Positions 42,193 through 50,730 of a DNA stretch of 64,000 nucleotides are shown piece after piece (positions within the stretch are counted from its first letter, which is position 1; every line of letters begins with the position of its first letter). A model generated the notes under the pieces. It made no database searches and was not told the origin of the DNA. It saw only the letters and a list, made by a program, of their open reading frames with translations. The DNA is from Lachnospiraceae bacterium (GTDB taxonomy: Bacteria > Bacillota > Clostridia > Lachnospirales > Lachnospiraceae), in NCBI GenBank assembly GCA_900766915.1, contig CAAFXE010000218.1, positions 11,502-75,501 on the forward strand, read 5' to 3'. The position numbers were made by a program, and so were the translations under genes.

Positions 42193-43008
42193 TCAATAAA
42201 AAAACAGCTTGATGATTTCTTTCGCCCACGAGAGATAAGACGGAACGATTGTATCAAGTAAATTCCTGACTGTGGTAATGTCCGCTTCGGTGAGTGTTCT
42301 TACGGTTATGTTCTGCGCAATAACTTCACTGCTTTTTTGATAAACACTTCCAATGGCTTGAGTATCACCTATGGCAATCATCGCTCTTGCATTGTCACCA
42401 AGAGCAAAATATTTTCCAACAGATAAATCACCCACAGAAAAATCACCAATTGCGATTGCACCAAGGGAAATGATACCTAAGCTGATTGCACCGGTCGCAA
42501 ATACACCGATGGAAAAACAGCCTGCGGACAAAAGACCAAGTGCAAACAATCCGAGGGAAAGCAAACCAAGGGAAAACATGCCCATCGATAACACCCCTAT
42601 GGATAGCATGCCGAGGGATACTATTCCTTTTGCTTTAAGTCCTACTGCAATCACTCCACGGGCATTTAGCCCAACAGCAACAACCCCCCTTGCGTTCCTG
42701 CCAATATGCCACAAGGGCATACTCCATACTGTTTTTTCACTTTTTCTCTCACGAAAGTGCTTTCTGAAAAATAGGGGTTCCTCATTGAACTGATTCTTGC
42801 TGTCTGTTTCTTCTGTATCTTTGAGCATATAATCTAACGAGCAGTTGAATAACTCGCTCATCCGTATCAATTTGTCAGTTTCAGGATATGTAAGATTACT
42901 TTCCCATTTACTGATTGCCTGTCTGGATACTCCAAGAACATCAGCAAGCTGTTCCTGTGTATAATTATTTTCTTTTCGTAGCTTTGATAATTTTTCGCCT
43001 AATGTCAT
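42193..43008 (-). CDS. XRE regulator with a glycine pentad-repeat domain
   Basis: 271 aa from the ATG of MTLGEKLS, with GGGAGG upstream. The HTH (3-60) includes LGVSRQAISKWES. A linker (60-100) is followed by a domain in which 20 glycines fall exactly five residues apart from 103 to 198, with Ala or Ser two places before nearly all of them ([A/S]-x-G-x-x). Most other positions are hydrophobic. Such a period suggests a solenoid like pentapeptide repeats, or a membrane-associated glycine-zipper stack. The C-terminal 60 residues are mixed helix. Function unknown; sensory domain of a regulator is the best guess. Confidence 0.85.
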   Translation of the reverse strand: MTLGEKLSKLRKENNYTQEQLADVLGVSRQAISKWESNLTYPETDKLIRMSELFNCSLDYMLKDTEETDSKNQFNEEPLFFRKHFRERKSEKTVWSMPLWHIGRNARGVVAVGLNARGVIAVGLKAKGIVSLGMLSIGVLSMGMFSLGLLSLGLFALGLLSAGCFSIGVFATGAISLGIISLGAIAIGDFSVGDLSVGKYFALGDNARAMIAIGDTQAIGSVYQKSSEVIAQNITVRTLTEADITTVRNLLDTIVPSYLSWAKEIIKLFFY

Positions 43009-43110
43009 AGTGCGTCCTCCCATCTGAACAACTTATTTTTATGAATGATACCTGTTTGATGTCTGAAAGACCACCATCATGAAAGTTCTAAATGTAATCT
43101 GCAGGTTGCA

Positions 43111-43863
43111 TTACTGGACATATGCATATTCAGAGAATATTTCAGCCAATAATTTATTTAACTCTTCCGCATTTCTCATCGGAAAATCGTGATTTGCCTT
43201 TGGAAGTATTATCGTCTTGCAATTTGGATTCTCAGAGAGCAAATCCAATGATGTCTTCATATCCTTCACTTCTTTGCTTCCACAAATAGCCAACATAGGA
43301 ACATTGACCGTTCTATAAGCAGGTAGTTTTATCAAATCCAAAGTGTTGGCAAAAAAAGAGCGATATACCTGAGGTGTGATCTGTTTGGAATACGCAACCA
43401 TATACATTGTCTGTTTCTCTGTGAAATTCCAATATTTTCCCTGAAAATGCACCAGCCATCCCCAATGAAGCATTTTTGCAGACATGGATGCCATACTGCA
43501 GTACATCTTAATCGTACCGGGCTTTGGATTTACCCACGCACTTAAGAAAACAGCAAAACAAAACATTTCCGGATGCTCACTGACCAACATTACCGCAATC
43601 TGTCCTCCCAGGGAATGTCCAATGACACCAATTTTTTCTTTATGCAGACCGGCAATCAACTCATAAAGCTCCTGTTTTGTCTTTTCCGGTTCATACACTA
43701 TATCTGCTGCCCTTCCGGCTCCGGGAAGATGTGGCACTACAAGGTGATATTTATCAGAAAAGCAATACTGTCGGCTAAATGTATCCAGAGCACCGGCACC
43801 GTGTAGCAACAAAATTGTAGGATGATTTCTGTTTCCGTACTCGTCATAATAAATCATTTTCAT
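43111..43863 (-). CDS. Alpha/beta hydrolase
   Basis: About 250 aa. LLLHGAGALDTF holds the oxyanion loop and GHSLGGQIA the nucleophile Ser. LAICGSKEVKDMK and KANHDFPM near the end bring the acid and the catalytic His. The second ATG (43857) has better spacing to AGGAG and may be the true start. Substrate unknown. The upstream promoter resembles the operator of the TetR gene at 48084. Confidence 0.88.
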   Translation of the reverse strand: MKMIYYDEYGNRNHPTILLLHGAGALDTFSRQYCFSDKYHLVVPHLPGAGRAADIVYEPEKTKQELYELIAGLHKEKIGVIGHSLGGQIAVMLVSEHPEMFCFAVFLSAWVNPKPGTIKMYCSMASMSAKMLHWGWLVHFQGKYWNFTEKQTMYMVAYSKQITPQVYRSFFANTLDLIKLPAYRTVNVPMLAICGSKEVKDMKTSLDLLSENPNCKTIILPKANHDFPMRNAEELNKLLAEIFSEYAYVQ

Positions 43864-43878
43864 CTTCTCCTATCAGTT

Positions 43879-43913
43879 AGTCTATAGACAGTATACGTCC
43901 GTTGACTATTTTA
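43879..43913 (-). promoter_or_regulatory. Promoter of the hydrolase with TetR-like half sites
   Basis: A minus-strand TATACT -10 is embedded between TAGTCTAT and GTTGACTA. The GTTGAC half site lies 11 bases from the -10, exactly as in the TetR promoter at 48105-48142, and the ACGTCC/ACGTGC between them is also shared. Confidence 0.4.
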
Positions 43914-43947
43914 TGGAAGACAGTTATAAAAATTATTAATTATCTTC

Positions 43948-43975
43948 TTGCATATTCCCGCTGTTTTTGTATAAT
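43948..43975 (+). promoter_or_regulatory. Promoter of the RelB/PIN operon
   Basis: TTGCAT, 16 bases, TATAAT, 57 bases before the antitoxin start. Confidence 0.55.
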
Positions 43976-44031
43976 ATAATTATCAAATTAAATAATTTCA
44001 AACACATATATCAAAAAAGAGGTTCACTTTT

Positions 44032-44331
44032 ATGGCACAGGCAACTTTTAGCATTCGTATGGACGAAACACTAAAAAAACAATTTGATTCTCTCTGTTCT
44101 GACTTTGGCATGAACGCAACCACAGCATTTAATATCTTTGCAAAGGCTGTAGTTCGTGAAAGAAAAATTCCTTTCGAGATTTATTCTCCGGCTGACGCCA
44201 CAAGAGATGAGGCAATATCTGCATTTTGGGAAATGCGTAAGATTGCAGAAGAAAACGGACTTCAAGATATGAGTCTCGACGATATTAATGCTGAGATTGA
44301 AGCTGTTCGTTCCGGAAAGCAGGTGAAATAA
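44032..44331 (+). CDS. RelB/DinJ-family antitoxin
   Basis: 99 aa. Ribbon-helix-helix N-terminus (ATFSIRMDETLKKQFDSLCSDFGMNATTAFNIFAKAVV), typical of DinJ/RelB, with a charged C-terminus that would wrap the toxin. It overlaps the following PIN gene as TAATG, so the two are coupled. Antitoxins of this type repress their own promoter. Confidence 0.9.
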   Translation: MAQATFSIRMDETLKKQFDSLCSDFGMNATTAFNIFAKAVVRERKIPFEIYSPADATRDEAISAFWEMRKIAEENGLQDMSLDDINAEIEAVRSGKQVK

Positions 44332-44741
44332 TGCAATATTTAGTTGTTATAGACACCAATGTAATTGTTTCAGCATTAATCTCCAAGCATACGGATGCAT
44401 CAACTGTACAAATATTCAACGCTATGCTGACCGGCCGCATTACTCCAGTGTACAATGATGAAATTCTTGCCGAGTATGGTGAAGTTCTTCGTCGCAAAAA
44501 ATTCCATTTTCCAGAATCTACAATTCAGGCTACCATCAACTACATACGAAAATATGGTATCTTTTCGAACAGCCTTTCCACGGGAGAAAATCTGCCTGAT
44601 CCCAAGGATTTAGTCTTCTATGAGGTTTGTGTGGCAAAGCGCAACGAAGACTCCATGCTCGTCACCGGAAATATAAAACATTTTCCAATAAAACCATATA
44701 TCGTTACACCAAATGAACTTTTAGAAATCATAAACAAATAA
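44331..44741 (+). CDS. PIN-domain toxin (putative RNase)
   Basis: 136 aa, COG1569-like PIN fold: VVIDTNVIVSAL with the first acidic residue, Glu in ILAEYGEVL, Asp in LPDPKDLVF and the later ARN-like acidic cluster. PIN toxins cut RNA, often tRNA or rRNA. It is paired with a DinJ-like antitoxin rather than the more common VapB type. No separate promoter is seen. Confidence 0.88.
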   Translation: MQYLVVIDTNVIVSALISKHTDASTVQIFNAMLTGRITPVYNDEILAEYGEVLRRKKFHFPESTIQATINYIRKYGIFSNSLSTGENLPDPKDLVFYEVCVAKRNEDSMLVTGNIKHFPIKPYIVTPNELLEIINK

Positions 44742-44845
44742 TTTTCTTTTTCATTCAAACATTATTTTGATTGGTAGATATTTCACTTCCCACTCAATAA
44801 TTCTATCGGTAAATTTACTGATCATCATGATTCCCACAATTTCGC

Positions 44846-44920
44846 AAAATCATATAGAAGCCTCCAGACTCTGCATCCAATGTTTTTTTCGTAGCACAGG
44901 AAAGAGATATATCCCACATT
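44846..44920 (-). pseudogene. Remnant of a MATE gene 3' end
   Basis: The minus strand encodes LRKKHWMQSLEASI then a stop, nearly the same as the C-terminus RRRHWMQSLEASI of the intact MATE gene. Upstream the match continues only in broken frame (KCGIYLFPVL). There is no start or body: a decayed copy of a related transporter. Confidence 0.75.
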
Positions 44921-45099
44921 TCCTCCACTCGCCGCAATCCAGTCCTTGCTGATATTTTCGGTCGATTAGGCTATATGGAGCTTCAAGGCAGCGGATTTAG
45001 GAAGAAAATGTTGCGATTGCCCCCAATCATCTTGCGATTGAGGTTGCGATTGATAAACTGAACGCAAGCCAAGCTACGATTGCGAAGGCAAAAGCATAA
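44921..45099 (+). pseudogene. Remnant of an AlbA/RecG-like ATP-binding regulator
   Basis: The plus strand reads ISSTRRNPVLADIFGRLGYM then ELQGSGFRKK, a block typical of the GHKL-like part of DUF/AlbA_2 RecG-like proteins. A second frame continues EENVAIAPNHLAIEVAIDK to a stop at 45097. The N-terminal hundreds of residues are gone and the frame is broken. TTGCGATTG recurs here several times. The rest of the 430-base gap holds only a terminator. Confidence 0.65.
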
Positions 45100-45118
45100 C
45101 GATAATGCCCGTTATCAG

Positions 45119-45169
45119 CCATGCAAAAACCCTTCCGACGTTGTTTGTCATGAAGGGTTTTTGTATGCC
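45119..45169. terminator. Terminator of the XRE membrane regulator
   Basis: GCATACAAAAACCCTTC pairs with GAAGGGTTTTTGCATGGC. It resembles the hairpin after the pentad-repeat regulator (42098-42157) along its whole length. Confidence 0.75.
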
Positions 45170-45171
45170 GA

Positions 45172-45684
45172 TTATTCAGATATGATATTATGTTTCACTT
45201 TCCACTCGACAATTCTGTCGGCATATTTGCTGGTCATGATTGCTCCAACCACAACCATTCCAAAAGAGATGCCTAAGGACATTCCTTTCACAAAATCAAA
45301 AAATTCCGATGTTTGATCCGGTCCGAAAAATAAAACAATTAAATAAAATGTAAAAGCAATGCAGCCGCCGATAAACAGATAATGCATTCTTCTGACTATG
45401 ATTATCCTGATGCCCTCTGTATACTCTGCTGCCTGCAGTAAGGTGTCCTTTAATTCTTCATCCATTGTCTCGCTTCTCCTTTCACCACGAAAGATTTCAT
45501 TCAAATCAACACTGTAGAAATCAGCAAGCTCAACAATCACAGACAGATCCGGCAGATTATTTCCGGTTTCCCATCTTGAAACAGTTCTTCGGGATACACC
45601 GATCTGTTCGGCAAGCTGTTCCTGGGTAAGCTGCTTTTCCTGACGAAGCTCTTTTAAAAAACCTCCGATTTTTTGCTGATCCAT
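45172..45684 (-). CDS. XRE regulator with two membrane helices
   Basis: 170 aa from the ATG of MDQQKIGG, with AAAGGAGG seven bases before; the longer frame contains that site. The HTH (5-62) holds IGVSRRTVSRWETG. Two hydrophobic helices lie at about 105-125 and 135-155, so the DNA-binding domain may be tethered to the membrane. This plan is frequent in Firmicutes; its signals are mostly unknown. It is upstream of nothing co-directional except remnants. Confidence 0.88.
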   Translation of the reverse strand: MDQQKIGGFLKELRQEKQLTQEQLAEQIGVSRRTVSRWETGNNLPDLSVIVELADFYSVDLNEIFRGERRSETMDEELKDTLLQAAEYTEGIRIIIVRRMHYLFIGGCIAFTFYLIVLFFGPDQTSEFFDFVKGMSLGISFGMVVVGAIMTSKYADRIVEWKVKHNIISE

Positions 45685-45798
45685 GGTTTTTTCCTCCTTT
45701 CGAGATGATGTTATCAAAATTGTCTGCCAAATAACAGGACATAAAGCGAGCAAAGCGATTTTCATGCGAAGACATGAAATGTCACATAAAAATTTCCT

Positions 45799-46584
45799 TT
45801 ATCTAATATCCTTCCGCGTATATTTCATATAAGCGGCCACAATTCCAATCAGTCCTATGACAGTTCCAATGAGAATCAATGTAATATCCAGCTTCCCATT
45901 CGTTACGATATCCGCACCTTCACAGTAACCGAAAGGTGTTATGTATTTTAAAAATTCAGCTGCATCTGTGATATTGGCAATGATATTTAAGAAATACATA
46001 ATCGTGGCAATCCCAAGCCCTATTCCTATGCTTCCCTTTCTTACAAAAGCAGAAATGCCAAAGCAGATACCGCCAAGTTCCAGCTGGAGAATGTAGTACG
46101 CCAGGTGAAACAGATTCAGTTCCTTCCACGGGACTTCCTCACCAATCAATATCATGGAACCTGCGGAAAGGAGGTAGATAAGCAAGTTCATGGCTGTGAT
46201 CTGAAGGAACACTGCCAGCAGCTTTTCGGTTACAATACGCACACGGCTCACCGGATGGGTCAGTAGAAATTCCGCCGTTTTGTCCTTCTCCTCTTTACTG
46301 AGCATGCCCACTGCACAAAATGCTGCAAAGAATGCGCCTCCAAGACCCAGAATATTTCCGCACTCAATAGAATAGAATCCGATCAATGTACCAAAATTTA
46401 AGCGGTCCATTCCAAAAGCAGCGGTAAATGATCCCATAGAAGCAAATACATCATTGACCTCTTCCATCTGTCCCTTCATTTCAGGGAAGAGAAAAACACA
46501 GATAGCAATCAAAAATCCAATAGACGCCGTCCAGATCCAAAAAGAAATATTTCCCTGTCTCAGTTCATGTTTTACGATGGTCAT
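45799..46584 (-). CDS. ABC-2 type transporter permease
   Basis: 261 aa with six membrane helices, including FWIWTASIGFLIAICVFLF at the start and the long loop with EEKDKTAEFLLTHPVSR, a common coupling region of ABC-2 exporters. It overlaps the ATPase gene by four bases. An exporter with the TetR regulator upstream suggests drug or peptide efflux. The substrate is unknown. Confidence 0.88.
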   Translation of the reverse strand: MTIVKHELRQGNISFWIWTASIGFLIAICVFLFPEMKGQMEEVNDVFASMGSFTAAFGMDRLNFGTLIGFYSIECGNILGLGGAFFAAFCAVGMLSKEEKDKTAEFLLTHPVSRVRIVTEKLLAVFLQITAMNLLIYLLSAGSMILIGEEVPWKELNLFHLAYYILQLELGGICFGISAFVRKGSIGIGLGIATIMYFLNIIANITDAAEFLKYITPFGYCEGADIVTNGKLDITLILIGTVIGLIGIVAAYMKYTRKDIR

Positions 46585-47462
46585 ACATTTTCACCTGCCT
46601 TTTCATAATAATGCATAAAGATTTCTTCCAGATCCGGCTCAGAAACAGACAGATCCAAAACAGTTCCTGCGGAAAGTGTCTGTAAGAGACTGTTCATATC
46701 ACCGCTGTAAAGAAAGCTTACCGAACCATTCTCATCCTTTCTGTCACGAATGCCTTCAAGACCGGTAAGATCCACACTGCCCTGCAGAGTGATTCGTTTT
46801 GCATTGGTTTTCGACAATTCCTCCACCCGGTCACAGGCAATGATTTGTCCCTCCCGGATAATTGCTGCACGGGTACAGTTTTTCTGAATTTCAGAAAGGA
46901 CATGGCTGGACATGAATACAGTCGTCCCTGCCTGGTTCCGTTCCCTGATGATCTCAAAAAATTCCCGCTGCATGAGAGGATCAAGTCCTCCGGTGGGCTC
47001 ATCAAGAATCAGAAGCCTTGGATTGCTTTGAAGGACACAGACAATGGCAACCTTCTTTCGATTTCCAAAGGATAACTCTTCCACCTTCCTGGATATATCA
47101 AGCTCCAGTCTTTCACATAGCAGCTTTGCCTCCCGGCTGCAGTTTTTCTTTCTTAGATCTGCGGAGAATTTTAAAATATCCTTCACCTTCATGCCCGAAT
47201 AAAAAACCGCCTCGGAAGGGAGATATCCGACTTCCTTAAGAATTGCTTCCTTATCCTTTGCAATGTCATTTCCAAAAATTCTGGCACTGCCGGAGGTTGG
47301 GGAAATCAGTCCCAACAACGTACGGATGGTTGTTGATTTTCCCGCACCGTTTGGTCCGATAAACCCAAAAAATTCTCCCTCATCTACAGCCAGATCAAGG
47401 CCGGTAATCCCTCTTGCCTTTCCATAATATTTTGTCAGATTGGTCGTTTTGATTGCTTCCAT
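46581..47462 (-). CDS. ABC transporter ATP-binding protein
   Basis: 293 aa. Walker A GPNGAGKST, Walker B LLILDEPTGGLDP and an H-loop in MSSHVLSE. The signature reads LSFGN in place of LSGGQ, tolerated in this family. The C-terminal 80 residues form an extension typical of exporters of the CcmA/YhaQ kind. It is four bases after the TetR gene, and its stop overlaps the permease start. Confidence 0.93.
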   Translation of the reverse strand: MEAIKTTNLTKYYGKARGITGLDLAVDEGEFFGFIGPNGAGKSTTIRTLLGLISPTSGSARIFGNDIAKDKEAILKEVGYLPSEAVFYSGMKVKDILKFSADLRKKNCSREAKLLCERLELDISRKVEELSFGNRKKVAIVCVLQSNPRLLILDEPTGGLDPLMQREFFEIIRERNQAGTTVFMSSHVLSEIQKNCTRAAIIREGQIIACDRVEELSKTNAKRITLQGSVDLTGLEGIRDRKDENGSVSFLYSGDMNSLLQTLSAGTVLDLSVSEPDLEEIFMHYYEKAGENV

Positions 47463-47466
47463 ACCT

Positions 47467-48084
47467 TTACGACTCCTCCTTTCTAAGATAAATGCTTTTC
47501 CAAAAATTTATCAGTTTTGTAAAGTCTTTTTCCATTTGTTCCATATCGGGATTCCCCCGCTGCATCATTTCCCAGAGATACCCTTCCGATGCCCAGTACA
47601 TTTCCCGGTACATCATGGGAATATCAAGACCGGGGATAAACTGCCTTGGATCCAAATTGAGCCTTGTCCTGTCGGCTTTGAGGTTAAAATATTTATGATA
47701 GCTTTCCTGTATAGCGGCAGAAATCTCCGGGTCCTTTTCATAAAATGCCTTGAGTACAAAGTTACCCACGTCCGGGTACAGCCTGATGATCTCCATCTTC
47801 GCCCGCATCCCACGTTCCATGCTCTCAAAAAGCTCCTGCTGTTCATAACACCCATATCGTGTTAAATATTCAATGGTTGTTTCTGCACAGTTTTCCCACA
47901 GGTAGAGATACAACTCTTTTTTGTTATGAAAATAGTGAAACAACAGGGATTTACTGATTCCGGCAGCATCGGCGATTTCACTCATAGGACTGTTCTTATA
48001 GGAATTTTGGGAAAACACCCGATATCCGGCATTCAAAATTGCCTGCTGCTTTTCCATCGGCAGGGAAAAGAACCTTTCGTTCAT
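47467..48084 (-). CDS. TetR-family regulator
   Basis: 205 aa from the ATG of MNERFFSL, behind GGAGG. The N-terminal HTH (about 10-55) is NSPMSEIADAAGISKSLLFHYFHNKKELY. The ligand-binding part is helical. It heads the TetR-ATPase-permease operon and very probably represses it through the inverted repeat upstream. Confidence 0.92.
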   Translation of the reverse strand: MNERFFSLPMEKQQAILNAGYRVFSQNSYKNSPMSEIADAAGISKSLLFHYFHNKKELYLYLWENCAETTIEYLTRYGCYEQQELFESMERGMRAKMEIIRLYPDVGNFVLKAFYEKDPEISAAIQESYHKYFNLKADRTRLNLDPRQFIPGLDIPMMYREMYWASEGYLWEMMQRGNPDMEQMEKDFTKLINFWKSIYLRKEES

Positions 48085-48104
48085 AATCAAAACCTCCATA
48101 AACC

Positions 48105-48142
48105 AAATCGGTCAACTACATTGTACGTGCGTTGACCGATTT
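48105..48142. promoter_or_regulatory. TetR operator: perfect 12-bp inverted repeat
   Basis: AAATCGGTCAAC and GTTGACCGATTT are separated by 14 bases that include a minus-strand TACAAT -10. A dimer bound here would cover the promoter of the TetR-ABC operon. Confidence 0.78.
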
Positions 48143-48345
48143 TGAGAAGACCCTTGTTTATCTTATATGTTATTTTTCCAAACACACTGCTGCCACTGAC
48201 GAAAAAAATTTTTCCTGGTTTCATATCGTCTCTTCTTGAGAAATAACTTCTCAACATGCATTCTCCCTTTCCGACAGCCTTGAAAAATAAGGAAGACTAT
48301 ATTATAATATGATAATCAATTTACGTGTGAAAAGATCGGAGTATT

Positions 48346-49650
48346 ATGAATTACGAAGAAGCAAGAGTATATTTAGACAATGTGTCTAAATACGGAAGTG
48401 TACTTGGATTGGATTCTGTCAGAGAACTGCTTAGGCGTCTCGGTAATCCGCAGGATGATTTGAAGTTTATTCATATCGCCGGAACCAATGGAAAAGGTTC
48501 GGTTCTGGCGTATCTTTCCACGGTTCTGAAGGAAGCAGGCTACAAGGTGGGCAGGTATATCTCTCCCACCTTATTTGCATATCGTGAAAGAATCCAGGTG
48601 AATGAGGAATATATTGAACGGGAGGCACTGGCAAGACTGACTACAAGGATTGCTGCGGAAGTGTCCGGGATGAAAGAGTCCGGGATGCAGCCCACAGCAT
48701 TCGAGATCGAGACTGCCATGGCATTTCTCTATTTTCAGGAGAAAAAGTGCGACCTCGTCGTATTGGAGGTGGGTTTCGGCGGTCTTGAGGATGCCACCAA
48801 TGTAGTGACCACTACCGTGATGGAGGTAATCACAAAGATCGGATATGACCATATGGCCATCCTTGGAAATACGCTGGAGGAGATCGCAGCCAACAAAGCA
48901 GGGATCATTAAGCCAGAGACGCTGGTAGTTTCCATGAAACAGAGACTGGAAGCCATGAGGGTGATTGATGAAGTATGTCAGGAGAAACATGCAGCTCTTC
49001 ATGTGGCTGACCCGGAAAAAGCGTCGGAGGTCATTTACGGAGTGGACAGCCAGAGCTTTTCCTATGGAGGGGAAGCGAACCTGACGATCCATCTTGCAGG
49101 AGCTTACCAGATTGACAATGCAGTTCTGGCTGTGGAAGCAGTTCATGGCCTTCGAAGTCTCGGCTATGAGATTTCCAGGGACGCACTGGAGAGGGGACTT
49201 CAAAAGGCGGTATGGAGAGGAAGATTTACTGTGCTGAACAAACATCCGCTGGTCATTGTAGATGGTGCACACAACGAAGACGGAGCATTGGTACTTAAAA
49301 GATCATTGGAGTTATATTTTGCAGACCGCAAAATTTATTATATTATGGGGATGTTTCGGGATAAGGAGTATGAGAAGGTTCTTGCCATCACCGCTCCTCT
49401 TGCAGAGTCTATCCTGACTGTGCAGACACCGGGTAATCCCAGGGCTCTTGAAAAGGAAGAGCTCGCAAAGGCAGCTAGAAAATATCATAAAGATGTAAAG
49501 CCTGCAAAGGACATTGCATCTGCAGTGGAAGAAAGCCTGAAAAAAGCAGGGGAAAATGACGTGATCCTCGCATTTGGTTCGCTCTCATTCTTAAGTGAGA
49601 TTGAAAAGGCATTGGAACACTATCAAAGAAAGGCGTGGGAAAATGATTGA
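48346..49650 (+). CDS. folC: Folylpolyglutamate/dihydrofolate synthase
   Basis: Adds glutamate to dihydropteroate and folates. 434 aa. [18 protein letters not shown] (about 40-57) is the ATP loop of the Mur ligase fold; [18 protein letters not shown] and [13 protein letters not shown] near the end are family blocks. It leads the folate operon; folE starts inside its last codons. Confidence 0.95.
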   Translation: MNYEEARVYLDNVSKYGSVLGLDSVRELLRRLGNPQDDLKFIHIAGTNGKGSVLAYLSTVLKEAGYKVGRYISPTLFAYRERIQVNEEYIEREALARLTTRIAAEVSGMKESGMQPTAFEIETAMAFLYFQEKKCDLVVLEVGFGGLEDATNVVTTTVMEVITKIGYDHMAILGNTLEEIAANKAGIIKPETLVVSMKQRLEAMRVIDEVCQEKHAALHVADPEKASEVIYGVDSQSFSYGGEANLTIHLAGAYQIDNAVLAVEAVHGLRSLGYEISRDALERGLQKAVWRGRFTVLNKHPLVIVDGAHNEDGALVLKRSLELYFADRKIYYIMGMFRDKEYEKVLAITAPLAESILTVQTPGNPRALEKEELAKAARKYHKDVKPAKDIASAVEESLKKAGENDVILAFGSLSFLSEIEKALEHYQRKAWEND

Positions 49651-50197
49651 TCAGGAAAAAATCAGAGAAGGAGTCCGGATGATACTTGAAGGTATCGGAG
49701 AGGATGTAAACCGGGAAGGACTTATTGAGACACCGGACAGGATCGCCCGTATGTATGAGGAGATCGCAGGTGGATATGAAGATGATGCTGCGAAGCATCT
49801 GGAGAAGCGTTTTCATGTAAAGGACAATGAGATGGTGGTGGAAAAGGATATCACCTTCTATTCCATGTGTGAGCACCATATGCTGCCCTTTTACGGAAAG
49901 GCACATATTGCCTATGTTCCGGACAAAGAGGTGGTAGGCTTAAGTAAGATTGCCCGTACTGTGGAAGTATTTGCCAAGAGACTGCAGCTGCAGGAGCAGC
50001 TGACGGCTCAAATCGCAGATGCTTTTGTAGAAAATCTTCATCCCAAGGGGGTCATGGTCATGATCGAGGCAGAGCATATGTGCATGACTATGAGAGGTAT
50101 CAAGAAGCCCGGCGCAAAGACGGTAACCATGACGACCAGAGGTATCTTCGACCACAATACGGAATTACAGAATACCTTTTTCCAGCTTGTAAAATAA
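49643..50197 (+). CDS. folE: GTP cyclohydrolase I
   Basis: Opens GTP to dihydroneopterin triphosphate, the first step of folate synthesis. 184 aa from the ATG of MIDQEKIRE, eight bases before the folC stop; the longer frame is rejected as it would overlap more. Zinc ligands and active site: Cys-Glu-His-His in [12 protein letters not shown] and the late [11 protein letters not shown]. It is followed one base later by an HD-domain gene. Confidence 0.95.
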   Translation: MIDQEKIREGVRMILEGIGEDVNREGLIETPDRIARMYEEIAGGYEDDAAKHLEKRFHVKDNEMVVEKDITFYSMCEHHMLPFYGKAHIAYVPDKEVVGLSKIARTVEVFAKRLQLQEQLTAQIADAFVENLHPKGVMVMIEAEHMCMTMRGIKKPGAKTVTMTTRGIFDHNTELQNTFFQLVK

Positions 50198-50198
50198 T

Positions 50199-50678
50199 AT
50201 GGAACGAGTCACAAAAATATTAAATCACCCGACCTTTCGGGGTTGTCTTGCACAAATCGGGGAACTTGAAAAAGACCGTATTTACTGTAGCCATGACCTG
50301 ACACATTTTTTGGATGTGGCAAGGATCGCTGCCATTTTAAATGCTGAAGAATGTCACGCTGTCCCAAAGGAGCTGATCTACGGGACAGCTCTTTTGCATG
50401 ATATCGGCAGACATCGACAGTATCTCCATCAAGAGCCTCACCATGAGGCAAGCGCCAAAATTGCAAAAGAAATCCTGAAGGACTGCGACTTTACAAAGGA
50501 AGAACAAATGAGGGTTTTAGATGCCATCCTGGCACACAGGAATCCCAAACAAAAAGTGGATGCCCTGTCAGACATCATCTACAGAGCAGACAAATTATCA
50601 AGGCTTTGCTGCTGCTGTGACGTAGAAGCATCCTGCAACTGGAGCCGGGAAAAGAAAAACCTGACGATACGATATTAG
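50199..50678 (+). CDS. HD-domain phosphohydrolase
   Basis: 159 aa. H..HD..D metal-binding pattern: CSHDLTHFLDVARIA (about 30-45) and LLHDIGRHRQYLH. It lies between folE and folP with almost no spacing, so a job in pterin or nucleotide handling is likely. It may be the missing dihydroneopterin-triphosphate pyrophosphatase step, or degrade a related nucleotide; that is inference. The C-terminus has a Cys-rich CCCCCDVEASC. Confidence 0.85.
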   Translation: MERVTKILNHPTFRGCLAQIGELEKDRIYCSHDLTHFLDVARIAAILNAEECHAVPKELIYGTALLHDIGRHRQYLHQEPHHEASAKIAKEILKDCDFTKEEQMRVLDAILAHRNPKQKVDALSDIIYRADKLSRLCCCCDVEASCNWSREKKNLTIRY

Positions 50679-50730
50679 TCTATCGGTTCCTTTATTCACG
50701 AACCGACAGGACAGAAAAGAGGAAAGTAAC

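Noticed and set aside
48571..49272. 233-codon minus-strand frame
   Set aside because: Antisense within folC, without a start site or domain.
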